Positions 48,149 through 61,315 of a DNA stretch of 64,000 nt are shown here, piece after piece; the first letter of the stretch is position 1; each line of letters starts with the position of its first letter. Location: positions 20,334,700 to 20,398,699 of the forward strand of contig OZ037768.1 of assembly GCA_964035545.1 (NCBI GenBank), given 5' to 3'. The translations under genes and the position numbers were made by a program. The DNA comes from Bugula neritina. Lineage: Eukaryota; Bryozoa; Gymnolaemata; Cheilostomatida; Bugulidae. The notes under the pieces were generated by a model, which saw only the letters and a program-made list of their open reading frames with translations, was not told where the DNA came from and did no database searches.

Positions 48149-51100
48149 ATCATACGTGGTAGAAGCTTTTCAATTTGAAAATAACCATTAAACTACGTAA
48201 ACTAGTTCAATTTTGTACACCTGTATTAGATTTTCTACCTTTTCAATTCATAACTTGGGGAAATCGTCAAAGACAAATGTCATTGATTGACTCCTACAGT
48301 AGATAATCAGAAAGGAAGTGACGTTAGACGGTAGTTTGTGCGCGCTCCAATAGTAATGATGCTGGGTGGTATTAATTCGTGGCTCCCATGCTATACGGCC
48401 ACTTTTTCGAGTTATTCTCTCGAAGCAAGAGTTGAAAAGCCAGAATGACAATTAAAATATTTACAATTCTTGTAATAACCTGTCTTCTATAAAAAAAAAA
48501 TAAAAAAAACAATTACTTATGTTGCAGTTCATATCTATTTTTCATGGTAAAAGTTAAGTTCAACTAATTTATGAACGTCGACTACTGTTGCCATGAAGCT
48601 TGTCCAACCTCAGTGCTTGCAATTTTTACTGTTCACAATTAGATGCATTCAAATCAGTGATGGTGCAATTAAATTCAACATTTAAAACTAATATGTTTGT
48701 TGTCATATAGATATTATGCAACAATTGTGATTTGAGAGGTATTCAACCTGCATGGTGTATAGTTTGCACATAATCATCATAACATATTATCTAGGAAATA
48801 TGCATGGAATTTTATAGATTGTAATTGAGATAAAATTAGATGTATACAAATAACAGCACAAAAATTCAATAAAATAATCATCACACATATTTTCTGAGTA
48901 CATACTTGCAATTGATCACTATATCTAGCTAGAATCTACATTAGATGATTCAGAGCTACCTGAATTTTAGCTAATTCTGCGTCAACCTGATTCAATTCAA
49001 TACATATATTTATATTTACAATTTGGTTAACATAACTTCCCCGTGTAAGATTAAAATTCTTATATAATTTAATATTCAATACAACCAAGAGAAATACCTG
49101 TTTAACTAATAGCAGATTGATAAGATCTACATTTTAGATATCACAGAGTTTCAAATCAAAATTTTATGGACAAAGACAGCAGCAACCTATACAGGCATCT
49201 AATAATTAAATAGAAAACTCCATTCTTGAGTGAACCTATTTAATGCATATATATTTTCAATTGTAAATTATAATTGATTTACACAGTGTTATAGTTTATG
49301 GAAAATTCTCTGACTGATTTAACCTTTATTGCCAGCTTGCAAGATTTGTATCGTAAAATTACAAGTTCAAATTTATGCTGCTCGTATAAAATATCAAATT
49401 GCACGAACTCTACCCTGAAAATTATATTGGTAAACGCTGAGAAATGCTCATACCCTTATTACAGAGGAGATATGGGTTGAGCAAGTGATTAAACACTGAC
49501 ATTAGCCATTGGCTTGTCTTATTGGTGCTACTGATGATAGGTAGCCTTTAACAACATTGTTGAAGGATTTGCTTCTCTTGTTGCTGAAACCTTAATCCAT
49601 CTGTTGGGAACACAATTAGCACAAGAATTCTGTATTTTCAGCTCAGATAGATGCTCGATTGTAAGAGTATAGCATTATAAATTACTGTATGAGTGTAAAA
49701 CAATTTTCAATACGGGATGCCTACCACTACAGAGTACACAGCTGTATTTATAGTTAGAAGTATTTTGTGCATAACAAGAAAGAGGGAGGGGTGGGGGCAA
49801 TGCTAGTTGTGTTGAATGGTTAGACAACTCAGGTATTGATAAACAAATCTATTGAACTTTGTGCACTCAAAGCAATTATGACAATGGTGGCGGTGAAAGC
49901 TAAAATAATAAACTTTTGCATGATTAGTTATAAAGAATTGAATAATAATCTCTGCAAACATTTATATAAGTTGAGCCTTTGCTATCACTAATCAATAAGA
50001 AGTAGCAAGAACTTTGAAATGTCAGTCCATAACGTATAGATCTAGTCATTACAGTAGTTTTTATCATTGCTGATACAGTATCAACTCCGAAGAGAAATTT
50101 AGCGTCCTTGATTAGCCATAGCTGTGGCCAATGAGCACCGCGATTCACAAGCACACCCATAATAATTGCCCTTGATCGCTGTTGCCATTTTATGTTTATC
50201 CAAAGAGTAACACAGTAAGTTAGCATCCAATAATCATACGAAGTGCGGATCAGCTTTGACTTTGAGTGAAAAATCGTGTAACTGTAAGTAAATATTAAAA
50301 TAAGCTTACCTTGCTACCATTGTGATTGTGATTATTTGATGTTTACAATTATTTAACTGAACTTCAACTTCAAGTGTAAGCCTAACACTAACTGTAAGAC
50401 TAAGAGTAAGAGTAAGTCAGTGTGAGTGTCACTGTCAGTTTCAAACTCAGACTGAGACTTAGCGAGTACCTAGTTACTTAGATTTAATCATAATCATAAT
50501 GATTGTCATAACGACGATGATTTATACTTATACTAATACTATAAGTTATAGTAGTATAACATTATCATTATGATTAACTATGACTATCACTATCGGTATC
50601 ACAGTGACTGAGTGACAGACATTATGATTATCACTATGAGTATGACTATCACTATGGCCATCTGTATCAGACTAACAGTATGAGTATCAGTACTGATCAG
50701 TGATACTGGTTTAGTGATACTACCACTACCAGTATCACTATGACTATCAGTATCACAATCACAGGATGTGAAACTGAATGCAAAGCCAAATGTCAAGACT
50801 TTTACTTTAGTCTCAGAATGACAATTACACTAACACTTACAGTATGAGTAACAATAACACTTGAATAACTGTAAGCCTTATTCATGGTGATAGTCATACT
50901 GATGCTCAATCTTATACCCATACTCATAATGATAGTGTTACTGTTACTGTTAGCAATAGGCTGTCTTTTTTAGCTTTAGTTTTGTCAATATGAATACCTC
51001 ACAAGCACATTGTAAATGTGATTGTTTGACTTTCGGGTTCAGTCAGTTACTCTTAGTATGAGTATCACATTAACTGAAATTGCTGAAACTGAAAGTTCCA

Positions 51101-51995
51101 CCTCCAGTCTTTCACAATTGAAATTGGAATAAAAAATTTAATTACAATTGTGATACTGATTGTCATTAAGTAATGACAATAACTTTTTGTATAATGATAA
51201 AATTTATCGAATTATATATAATTGTAAGTGTAAAACTAATAACAAGTGTTATGCTAACATAATTTTAATAATCATTAGGGTAATCAATTTTGACAATAAT
51301 TAAGATTATTTATCAGTTCAAATTAATCAATGATTTAATATAAAACTAACTAGTGTTATAACATTAATTTAATGCTATTAATATAATAAATATAATAAGC
51401 ATCTTATATTTTATTTGGTTTTAAAATTAGTGTGTCTGTGTTTTTCATCATTCATTTATATTAGATTTATTTTAAGTATGATGTCTTCTAAGTTGATACT
51501 TTGTATAGGCGAAAGAATATAGCAGTTATCTGGAGATAGTGGTATACTCTCCCAGTTATGAATTTTCCGTAGAAATACTAGTGTGTCCCAGTTGTTGGCT
51601 TTTGCAGATATTAAATATTCACAAACTTCTAAGTCAAAGTCTCGGACTGGCTTGTGAGCAGGAGACATTTGAATTATGTACTGTTGATGTATGATAAGCT
51701 TGTGGACAATATTCATTAGCTAAAAACTTTAGGTTGCTGGTTGAATATTTAAAAACTTGTTTTTAAAATTTTTCCTTCCTAGAAAGTAGAAAATTATATG
51801 TGGTATACTAGCAACAGCTTGCATAGTTTTGACTGCAAGCCGTCATTCAACTGATTCAAAGTTTTATTCTCATCTCTAATTGCCACACATGTTAATGTAT
51901 TAAGTATCTCCCAGCTGTTTTTATTTTAGATCTTTTGGGAACATACGGGTTAAGCTCATCTATTTTACATCTGTACTGCAAACTAAGTGAAGTCA
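48149..51995. other. Divergent intergenic region between S6K and WSB
   Basis: Holds the 5' untranslated regions and promoters of both genes, but no core promoter motif stands out. From ~50300 to 51100 it contains cryptically simple sequence: decayed hexamers such as TATCAC, TATGAC and TATGAG in both orientations, similar to the fields at 18780-19080, 21860-22630 and 47700-47900. Short open frames at 49298-49480 and 49924-50226 match nothing I recognise. Confidence 0.45.
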
Positions 51996-54900
51996 ATGGA
52001 TGTAGAAGTTAGACAGTCTTTTCCTGATGATAAACAGGCAGCAGATTTCGGTAGGTTGCATTTTTATGTCACTTAAATAGCCAATAAGGTAATTCGTTCT
52101 AAAAAAAATCGTTATCTATTCTTTTAGTTAACTAAAATCTTTTCGATAAATTTGTGTCAACTGTATCATTAGCTATGTCCTGAAAGTCAATTTGAACACT
52201 ATGTAGACGGACTGCTACAAATACTTTAACCAAAACAACTTTGCCTGACACTTTGACCAACTTTTATAATGTTATGATAACATATCTACTAGGCCTGCTT
52301 TTCCACTCTGTGTGTGAGTTTTTGCTCTGTTGTTGTTTGCCCTAATAAAAGATTTATTTGCAGTTCTGCTAAGAGAGGAAGATGGTTCGAGATCGTGGTG
52401 GTGTAGCGCACTGATCTATTGAGTATTTACATCAATACACATGACATTGTATGCCATTTTGAATTCTAGTGCCGATTTTCAAGTTCAAAAGTATTTGCAA
52501 ATAAATGTCGTGTTCATTCTCAAGTCAAATGTTTAGTTGATGGTCATGTTGAAGCTTTTTGTTGCTAGAAAGGTTTGGCTTATCTGTTTCAACTAAAAGT
52601 ATACTGCATTTTCAAGCTGTCTATTATTACGTACCGTGATTCTAGTGACATCCATATACGAAATGCTGCCATATATGTATTGGACGTGCCCTAACTATTA
52701 GAATGTATAATCTGTAGATATTGAGAAGATAGTGACTAAACACAGCGCACACCATGATGTGAACATAGCCAATGAGGTGCTTCCTCACAGAAAAGTACAC
52801 ACTGTATGCCGTAACTGTGCGTGGTCTGAGGATGGCAAGCTGTTTGCCTGGGCGTGTAACGAGTATACAATACAAATCATGTCTGCTGACGCTATCACTT
52901 CCAACAATCAGTAAGTTTATGTGAATCAGATGGTGTTTCAGATTGGTTAAGTGTTGATTTGAGCTGACTTCAAATAGTATGAGTTCTATTCCATCTCAAA
53001 TATCAGATTCCATTTATTTCTTACCCCCTCCCCATTTTTGTAAAATACAGGACATTGGGTTAAGCACTATGTTCAGCTAGGACCTGAAACTATTTTCTGA
53101 CATAAGTAATGAGTCTTGCAATTTACAAAATGGTGCATATTAGCATTTATTGGGTCCTGGTCACCTATCTACCGCGTGTTATACATGCTATTTACGCGTG
53201 TTGTTTAGGTCCAACATACATATAATATACGTATGTTGGACCTGAGGCCCCATAATATAATATATTATGGGGCCTCAGGTTTCCACATAATTTGATGATT
53301 AAGTGCTACATTATTCAGAACAACTTCCATTACCCCACGTTTATTCACCACTCTTCTCTTTTTAGTTTATTTGATATCCTACCTAGTCTAGGTAACAGAA
53401 CTAAATTAATACCAGTGATACTATTAACACTACGGAACTACTTTTCCAACAAAATGATGTATCTAGTTAATGACTGGTAAAGCAATTCATCTGTTATATA
53501 AGTTAAATTCAGGTTATATAATAGAACAGGATTCATAGGATCATAAATATAACCAATAAAACATTATTTATGGAAAATCAAAAATACTCCTACAATTTTT
53601 CAGCTTTGACTGATTGATAGATTTATTATATATCACAGACATGAAAACATGTTACGAAATTCAGTGTAAATACTGGCCTTAAATGGAAAGAAATCAAGGA
53701 CTCTGTAGGATTAGTTAAAATAAAGTGTCATTTAAAGTACATACAAGAATTGTTCATCTATATATTTAGTAGGTCTTGTGAAATTGTGTGTTGCAAGAAT
53801 AGCCAAGATAAGTAAGTCCTTTATCAGTCAGACATATACCTGTTGAGGTACGTCAGACATATACCTGTTGACTTGTTATTCTAGGCAGATGGAAGATACC
53901 CTTTCAGTAGAGTGTAACTATCCAGTAACCTCTCTGCTCTTCGTTTCCTCTAACAAGACGGTGCAAGATTCCTGTGACAACCAGGGCTACCAGCTGCTCA
54001 GATGGCGAGAAAACAAGACAGTTATGGTTGTTGGCATGAAGAGTGGCCGTGTGCGAGTGATCAATGTCCGTGATGGTGAGTTACGTTTGTTCATACTCTG
54101 CAGTCACTTCTCTTTAAGAAATGTCTTCAGCCAAGGAGTTCTGATTCTGTATTGTAAACCAACCATTTCACTGCACCATTCAGCTTGAAGTCATGTAGTC
54201 ATGGGTTCGAACCCGACAAAGGCCATTGGTGATGTTAGAAAGAGCATTCAGTCATAACTGCTCCTGTGCCCCATCTGAATAAGTCGTTAGCCCTATTTAA
54301 CAAAAAACCTTTCCATCAGGGTTTTCTCACAGGGGTGGCGACTATAAACTTGCGTGAGTTTTTTTATTCAGCTTGTAGTCACAAGATGAACGCTCATCGC
54401 TGATGCAATATTTCCACTGTCAAAAGAGTTTTTAGTATTTTGGCCAGGAAAAACAGTTTTTTACAAATTTCAGTTGTTGACAAATTTATAGCAGTTTTCA
54501 AAACTAGATTCTAGCATATTTTGGCATTTGGTAAGTATATTTTCCTCAAGGAAGCTTCCATCGAGTGGGTTTGAGTTTGGTCTACGTGTACTGAGATTGA
54601 CAAGTGATAACTAGCTAGTTCCAGTATTCCAGTAACAGCATAGAATCAGTGAGCACTTGGCATATGTTAGCTGTAAGCAATGCATTGCATCAGATTCAAT
54701 GTTGATCCGTATTAAACACATTATGATGGGTTATTGCAGTGTCTGTCATCAGATTTGACTCTAAGCTATCATATAACTGTGGATCTACTCACCTCCGGTC
54801 TTAATGAATGCATATTATATTCTGTATGTTTACCCATCAGCTTTTCCTGTCCATTAAAAAGTGAAATACAATGTTGAACATCGTTTAGCAGTCCATAACT

Positions 54901-57900
54901 ACTGTTTCTAGGACGTCTTTCTCTACAATAAAACTATTATATAATGGGAAAGTTGGGGATTTGTAATAAAAACAACTAAATTTATTAGCACAGTATATGC
55001 TGTTCTCTACAGCTGGTGGTATTTTATGTTTTTATCTTCACTATGTTTTTAAAACCATCCTATTCACTTGTCAACTTGAATGCCAATAACAACTGTAAAC
55101 ATCATCTATAAATAGTCACATTATCAGCACACCATTGATAGTCCTAGAGGGCTCTGGGAACAGTTGTGAGGTTGGTGTTTCACGTTACTGGGTGACAACA
55201 GAAGTGATACTACACACACCTTTGGGCTCTTATCATTTCATAGTGGTCATCTTAGAAGGCATTTACTAAACACAGTGGATGATAAAAACCGACATGGAGC
55301 AGTTCCAAACTCTAACCTTCAGTTAAAAATAGGTTTTTCTAATTCTCGTTATCCAGGGTTCCAACCTCTGTTGCTGGTTGCTTGAACTGTCCTTCAGTTG
55401 CTGATTGCTTGCACTATTTTACGGAGACTACTGCATTATAACATATAATTAATCATATTGCAATTATATGTTGTCTGTCCATATCAGCTGCCTGACATGT
55501 GGTAGTTGGCTGGTTTGCATACCATCAACTGTAGGCTAGATTCTAGATGTAAAAATAGCTAGTCGCTCTACCAATCTTGGTCATTGTCTTATTGATTTCT
55601 GAATGCTTTTCACTACAACCTATAATCTAGGTCATGAATGTTTGACTGACAAGTAAAAATAATAAATCAATAGGGGAAGTATGTGGGATTATGAGGATTT
55701 ATGGCAGATTCTTTTTCCTTAGAAAGTTTCACAGCAAGTAATGTTGGCTGCTGCTACTTATAGTAAATCATTCCTATATTAGTTCCAGTTGTTGGGGAGG
55801 CAGGCTGGATATTTAGAGAGCCACAAATAGATAATTTCTAAAATGAGCAAACTTGCACACTCATCATTCAATCCTTCAGGTCACGTAGGTTCAGCACATG
55901 TTATGATCACCATATTGTAATAGCTAGTATGATATTTGCAGGCAATGGGTAAACTAATAATTATAGGACTATCTTATTTTTAGTCTTAGTCCTTGCAGGT
56001 AAAGGGCAGGGCAGGTGTCGTAATAGAGAATTGCTCAAAACATGTGTTCTACATTAGAAATGTAGCAAAAGAAGTTATGTTCTCACAACAACTTCAACCG
56101 TGCCCCAAACCGAATTTCATAAAGAAATTTAAAGAACTTAGGCTATGTCAATCTCTCCACTACTGCTCCTAAATGTAAAGTACTCAAGACTATATTATAT
56201 ATATTATTATAATGTAATATTTAAATAAAAGCTATATAGACATAAAAGTATAGTATAGCCTACACCGTTATTTCTTAATGCTTCCCAAAGCCACTGTATG
56301 CTGGTGCTGGGTGTTCACAAATTAATCCGGCATGTATGGGTTTCAGGGAGTATACTGCTGGAGCTAATAGACCATAAGGACCATGTCTCCTCTCTCAGTG
56401 TCTCTGAAAGTCTAACCCTGGTGTCAGCTTCATACGATGGTACTATCAAGGTAGGATGACTCCTGCATGTGCACACCTTGCCTTAGATATGAACTCACTA
56501 ATTCCTAGATTCTATAATAAACTACACAATCCTTAAGGTCATTCTATGGGCAATTGAGGAACTAATTTAAATTTCAGCTCTTTGTTTTAGCATCTTTCCT
56601 TTTTAAGATCTTTTTTAGCTGTAGAAATAAAGTGAATAAAAGGCATGCATGTCATAGGAAATGGATTATTTGTTAAACTAAATTGGATGCATTTAATTTG
56701 AAGAAAGCGAATACTTCAATTTATGATGATAAAGGATTGAATAAGGAACTCATGTAATTAAGTATTGATATGGATGCGGCAGCCATTAACGTTTGACTTT
56801 GTGTTTTGTTGAGCTAAAAGGCTGTTACTAAGGAAGTTGTTTGTCCAATTGAATAGATGTTAATATTGCTCAGGTACTTTTGTGTTGTCATCATTTCTTC
56901 ATCACTCATCTACTTCACACCTGTACAGTGCTTTCAGTTTCATCTTAGGACTTCTCTCACGTATGCCTACGCCGTATGCCTACGCCGTATGCCTACGCCG
57001 TATGCCTACGCCGAATGCCTACGCCGTATGCCATGAGCTTTTTTATAATTACTTGTAGTTCTGGGACTTGGCTGATGATGGAAACATGTTCCACTCCTTT
57101 CTGGTGGCCAACTACACAGCCTGCAGAGGTGTGCGCCACAAAGTTCTTTCGGTTGCCTGGTCACCTGACGGGGCTCGTGTTGCTACTACTGGCACATTTA
57201 AAGCTGTATGTATATGTAACTCATACCCCCCCCCCACCACCCCCCCCATCCTAGTAACCTTCTGCATAGCCTTGGGGCTTCTCGAATAATATGTCTCTTC
57301 GTAGCGCATGAAAAGCACCACCCTTAGGGAGCTAATTCTACCTCCCTGGATTCCCACTCACGCCTTAAGAGTGAGAGAGCTAAAAATGTGTGTGACCAGC
57401 ATTATATGCAGTCATGCAGTTTGTGTACCTAGATAAAGGGAAATAAGCTTGAGTGAAAAGTAAAACGATTTATGGATTTTTATGTTAGAATGGAAACTGC
57501 TAGTTAAATGTAGTGAATGGAATTTAGTGTCACTATGATATTAGAGTAGTGTAGTTTGTAGGTCATCATCAACCAGTAAAGCGTCTCTAATTGTAGGCTA
57601 AATATAATACCACTAGCCTATGCTTTCTTGGGATTCACTCATGTTTACTCTTGGAATTTTCACCTTAACTACTGGAAACTTCCTTTTGTCAGTTTGCCAA
57701 GCAGACTATAATCTTGGCAGATTGCCAAAAGAACCTGCCCCTGTACTTATACCTGTTTGTTTTCTAAATTATATCTCAGCTGATTAGTGTGGGGTCTACA
57801 AGCTGAAAGTCACGTTCACATAAGATTGTGTTTACTTCTTGGTATATATTCTAAAGCTCTCTCAGTTTACCTGTCTACATGTTGAGTGCTCCATTATATC

Positions 57901-60900
57901 CTCTAATTTTGTGCTGCAGTTCAACAAAATGCTTGAATGCAGGATTCCTTTCCCTTAATTACTCTCTATTGAGTAATACTTAATAAAAACACCATTAGCT
58001 GTGTAAATTGCTAAAATAATGCCTGATTGCATTTTTAGTTCTGTCTAACAATTATATTGGTATAAGTATGTTTAGACAAGTTGGGCTTCATTTTAGCAGT
58101 TTGAAAAATGGCTTTAAATCTACTTGTAATACACTGCACTATCTATAATAATGTCAACTTAGCATTTTCTTGTTTACAATCTCATTCTCTATGATATATA
58201 ATATCCACCCAGCATCTACATTCTATTCACTCCCATAGGCGTGCTATTGAAATATCAGCCATCTTTGTCTAGATCAGTTGATTCATCCTGGCAGGTCTAA
58301 CATATTCGGCATGTCACCAAAATTAATTGCAGGACAGTCTTTAATCTAATTTCAGATAAAAAACAACATTCAGTTAAATTGCAAAGTGCACGTGTACTGT
58401 TTTTGAGTGTTCGACCCATAAAGGGGTGTGTACTTGTGTGGCGCAGTAGATATGAGCTGTGCCTTTGGCTATCATCCTTACATCTCAGGCTAACAATTCA
58501 CTTGCATAAATTTCTCATCTTCTATTGATCCTCCTAATTATTAATGTATCAATAGGATGCGCAATTAATCACATCACTGGTTTCTAGATCATCAATAGAG
58601 CAGATAACTTCAAGAAGTGTTGTGTGATTTAGGAATTTAATTTGTTATAATGTGGCTGGTGTTCTCAAAGTTTTCACCATGTTATACCTGGGTTCTCAGT
58701 CTAATGTCAAATAGATTTTCTCAGGTGCACCTTTTGGCTTCACACTATAATTACTAAGCTTTAAGTTTATTTTCAGAAATAAAGAAATGTTATTGTCCTG
58801 GATAGATATAATTCTATAAACACAAGGTACTGCTACATTGCGAGTTACCATGATTGTAATGAATTCTAATCATTGTTATGAGATTGTCTTAAATGTACAG
58901 CATAAACCTCAGTCTAATAATTTAAGAGTAGTAGTGGAGAGATTAAGATAGCCCAAGTTCTTTAAAAATATTATAAATTTTGGTTTGGGCTCGGGTTGAA
59001 ATTCTTGCGAAAACATAATTTTTCAATACAATCTTAATATCACATTATAAACCACCTACTCTCAAACATTAATTAGGATTTATCACCCTTTGTAAAACTG
59101 TTAACGCTACAAAGTGAAGTCAAACATAACCTGTACTAGGAAACTTACAGAAGCGCAATAAATATCATAGTAACGCAATAAATATCATAGTAACGACTCA
59201 ATGTACACTGTAGGTTGTCATCTTTGATATGAGAAATAAGGAGCCAGGTTTGACGTTGTCTGGTCACGTGAACCGTGTCAACAGGTGTCAATTCTCCCCG
59301 GACGGCACTTTGTTGGTCTCCGCTTCAGTAGACACAACCTGCATTGTGTGGAACTCTTACACAGGGGTGATTGTCTGCAGACTAGGGTGAGTATAATCTG
59401 CAGCATGTCTTGCTATCTGAATCACTTATGTGACTCTGCTGATATAACAGTGATATACCTTTGCCCATTACATTGTATGATATAATATGTTAATAATATC
59501 ACCTCTCATTCCTTTGTAAATAGACTTTACAATGTGCCACGTAGTAGAGCTGTTTGCCAGCTTTTGACTATTTCTGTAAACCTCTGCTAAGAAAAGTAAC
59601 TTTATGATTTCATACTGTAGACATCAATTTCCATTTTATGCTGTGGACATCAATTTTCTTTTTAAATTGCAGACATCAGTTCCCGGAGCCATGTCCGTGG
59701 TTTCCTGGCGAGAGTGACACAGATGTACTCGACTGTGTCTTCTCAAAGACTGGGCTCCAAGTGGTTACTGCTGCTGATGACGGGTAATGGTGTACTTGAT
59801 CTGCTATAAAATATCAGATCATTTTCAGACAGTGTCAAAGATTTGCCTTTTTAAGTGATGGTCTTGTAAGGAAATATGGAGTTTTCATTGACATTACTGG
59901 CATATAATAGATTGCCTTTGGGCTTCGAACCCTAAGCTTTGATCTTGTTGTAATAATTGTTAAATGAGAGCCACTTTTCTCTCAAAATTATATCATCAAG
60001 GATATAATTTAACTTAGCTAGCTTAATCAACTGAGCTTTTGGGCTACTAGTTTTGTTGATGTTTACACTTTCAGTGGTGCAGTCCTGTTAGGGGAGGAGG
60101 TTGTGTTGACGGACTGTGTGTGTCTAGTTCTCATCTGCATTCTGGTTTGAGCTGTTTGATCCCTCAATGTAATCGACTTGTCATACACTGGATTGTGCAG
60201 CGAGTTTATTGTGTGTTACCAGGTATCTTCGCTTCTGGGACTTGCAATCTCCAAACTCGCCTGTCTCCATCTGCGCTGTTGATAATCCACTTTGCTGTTC
60301 TTTCAACCAGAATGGAAGATTCCTAGCAGTTGGGTAGGATACACTACATCTACTATTGCAAGGGTACACTAGTGCTACTAGGTTACATCTACTATTGCAA
60401 GGGTGCACTAGTACTGCTAGGGTACATCTGCTATTGCAAGGGTACACTAGTGCTACTAGGTTACATCTACTATTGCAAGGGTGCACTGGTTTTGCTAGGG
60501 TACATCTACTATTGCAAGGGTACAATAATACTCTTGCAGTACTGTCGGAGGTACACTTGATACTGTGAAAATAAGCAAATATAATGATGACTCTATGGTG
60601 TACGAATATCTGCCAGTGCTAAACCAATTTGTTACAACTTCTGTGCTGAAAATAATGTTTACTCCAAAAACCTATTGTACAGACGTGAAGCTAATACTAG
60701 TATCATGGTACATGTGATGCAGAAACTGACACTGCTTTAGCACTACTACCGTGTTAGGCATCTGACTATTCTATCTCCACTGCTGACTCTGTTACAGGTC
60801 GACTACCGGAGATCTGGTGATAGTGCAGCCCACCCAAACTCTGCCCTCTCTGCTTCAACTCTGTAGACTGGCTTGCAACACATCACAGCATATTCAGTAT

Positions 60901-60966
60901 GACAGTGTGGACACGCTGGTCATCCCTACCACTCTCAAGAACTATCTCAAATACGACACCTTCTAG
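51996..60966 (+). CDS. WSB: WD repeat and SOCS box-containing protein (WSB1/WSB2-like)
   Basis: WD40 propeller with a C-terminal SOCS box, the substrate receptor of an Elongin B/C-Cullin 5 ubiquitin ligase. Exons: 51996-52050, 52718-52910, 53885-54075, 56347-56450, 57059-57205, 59214-59386, 59673-59783, 60223-60333 and 60798-60966 (TAG). Phases close to 417 codons (human WSB1 421). An in-frame TAA at 51984-51986 supports the start. WD blades show NCAWSEDGKLFAWAC, LTLVSASYDGTIKFWDL, VLSVAWSPDGARVATTG, CQFSPDGTLLVSASVDTTCIVW and CSFNQNGRFLAVG. The SOCS box (~376-417) has the BC-box SLLQLCRLAC and a Cul5-box-like TLVIPTTLKNYL. The conserved FWDL after blade-ending TIK matches WSB order. The substrate is unknown. 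WSB1 versus WSB2 cannot be decided; this may be the single invertebrate ancestor type. Confidence 0.9.
53207..53279. repeat. Two abutting perfect hairpins in WSB intron 2
   Basis: Hairpin 1: 13-bp perfect stem, AGGTCCAACATAC (53207-53219) with GTATGTTGGACCT (53231-53243). Hairpin 2: 17-bp perfect stem, CCTGAGGCCCCATAATA (53241-53257) with its complement (53263-53279), and a 5-base loop. They share the three bases CCT at 53241-53243. No coding context; function unknown. Confidence 0.9.
53827..53871. repeat. 25-bp-period duplication before the WSB exon 3 acceptor
   Basis: GTCAGACATATACCTGTTGA occurs at 53827-53846 and again, identical, at 53852-53871. The second copy ends 13 bases before the exon 3 edge (53885), so it overlaps the expected branch-point region. 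Confidence 0.9.
54170..54367 (+). mobile_element. tRNA-derived SINE, copy 2
   Basis: Same body as the element at 17521-17745, including a B-box GGGTTCGAACCC, CAAAGGCCATTGGTGATGTT, CCCTATTTAACAAAAA, CCTTTCCATCAGGG and CGTGAG followed by T7. The A-box part is diverged or lost. It lies in WSB intron 3, in the sense orientation. Confidence 0.8.
56040..56180. repeat. Dispersed repeat, inverted partner at 58920-59040
   Basis: The reverse complement of 58920-59040 aligns here (TTTAAAGAACTTAGGCTATG and CAATCTCTCCACTACTGCTC against TTTAAAGAACTTGGGCTATC and AATCTCTCCACTACTACTC). The two copies flank WSB exon 5 in opposite orientation. Family unknown. Confidence 0.7.
56961..57032. repeat. 13-bp tandem repeat before the WSB exon 5 acceptor
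   Basis: Five and a half copies of GTATGCCTACGCC (starts 56961, 56974, 56987, 57000 and 57013, partial 57026). It is notably GC-richer than its surroundings. The array ends 26 bases before the exon 5 edge (57059). Confidence 0.95.
58920..59040. repeat. Dispersed repeat, inverted partner of 56040-56180
   Basis: Second copy of the dispersed repeat in WSB, lying in intron 5 in the opposite orientation. With the copy at 56040-56180 in intron 4, it could pair across exon 5 in the pre-mRNA. Confidence 0.7.
59154..59193. repeat. 20-bp duplication before the WSB exon 6 acceptor
   Basis: CGCAATAAATATCATAGTAA occurs twice in tandem, ending 20 bases before the exon 6 edge (59214). Confidence 0.9.
60346..60540. 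repeat. 39-bp minisatellite just inside WSB intron 8
   Basis: Five copies (starts 60346, 60385, 60424, 60463 and 60502) built around ACATCTACTATTGCAAGGGT and CACTAGTGCTACTAGG. It begins 12 bases after the exon 8 edge (60333). The period is 13 codons, so frames stay open across it on both strands, but the array itself is intronic in the model. Confidence 0.95.
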
Positions 60967-61309
60967 CTGTAACGTCATGCTCACTCCCCCTTTGCTTTAT
61001 CAGCTTTGTACATATCTCATCATGCTTGTATATATACCATTAAAAGTATATTTTGGCTACATTATATATTTTTATTATTTTCCCTCACCAGTATTTTTTT
61101 AACCAACAGTTGTTAGCAAATCATTCTTGCTCATGTTTGTGTGTGTGTATTCGCTCAAAATTATGTTATATGTTATAAATGCAGTTGCTTGGGAAGTTTG
61201 TACATATTTTATAAGTTATGGCAATCTCTGGAGACTGCCTGCTTTCAAGTATTTTATTGATCCAATTGCTACACTGACTACTAACCAAAGTTCTGTAAAG
61301 ATAATATGA

Positions 61310-61315
61310 AATAAA
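61310..61315 (+). terminator. Poly(A) signal of WSB
   Basis: AATAAA ~345 bases downstream of the WSB stop codon, followed by GT/T-rich sequence. Confidence 0.6.

Noticed and set aside
49924-50226. 100-codon minus-strand open frame in the S6K-WSB intergenic region
   Set aside because: No recognisable family, low-complexity surroundings and no splice or start evidence.
58436-58505. tRNA-like A-box (TGGCGCAGTAGA) in WSB intron 5
   Set aside because: No B-box at the right distance and no cloverleaf arms. Not called as a tRNA or SINE.
60181-60568. Overlapping repeat-peptide open frames on both strands
   Set aside because: Translation artefact of the 39-bp array in WSB intron 8 together with exon 8 read in wrong frames.
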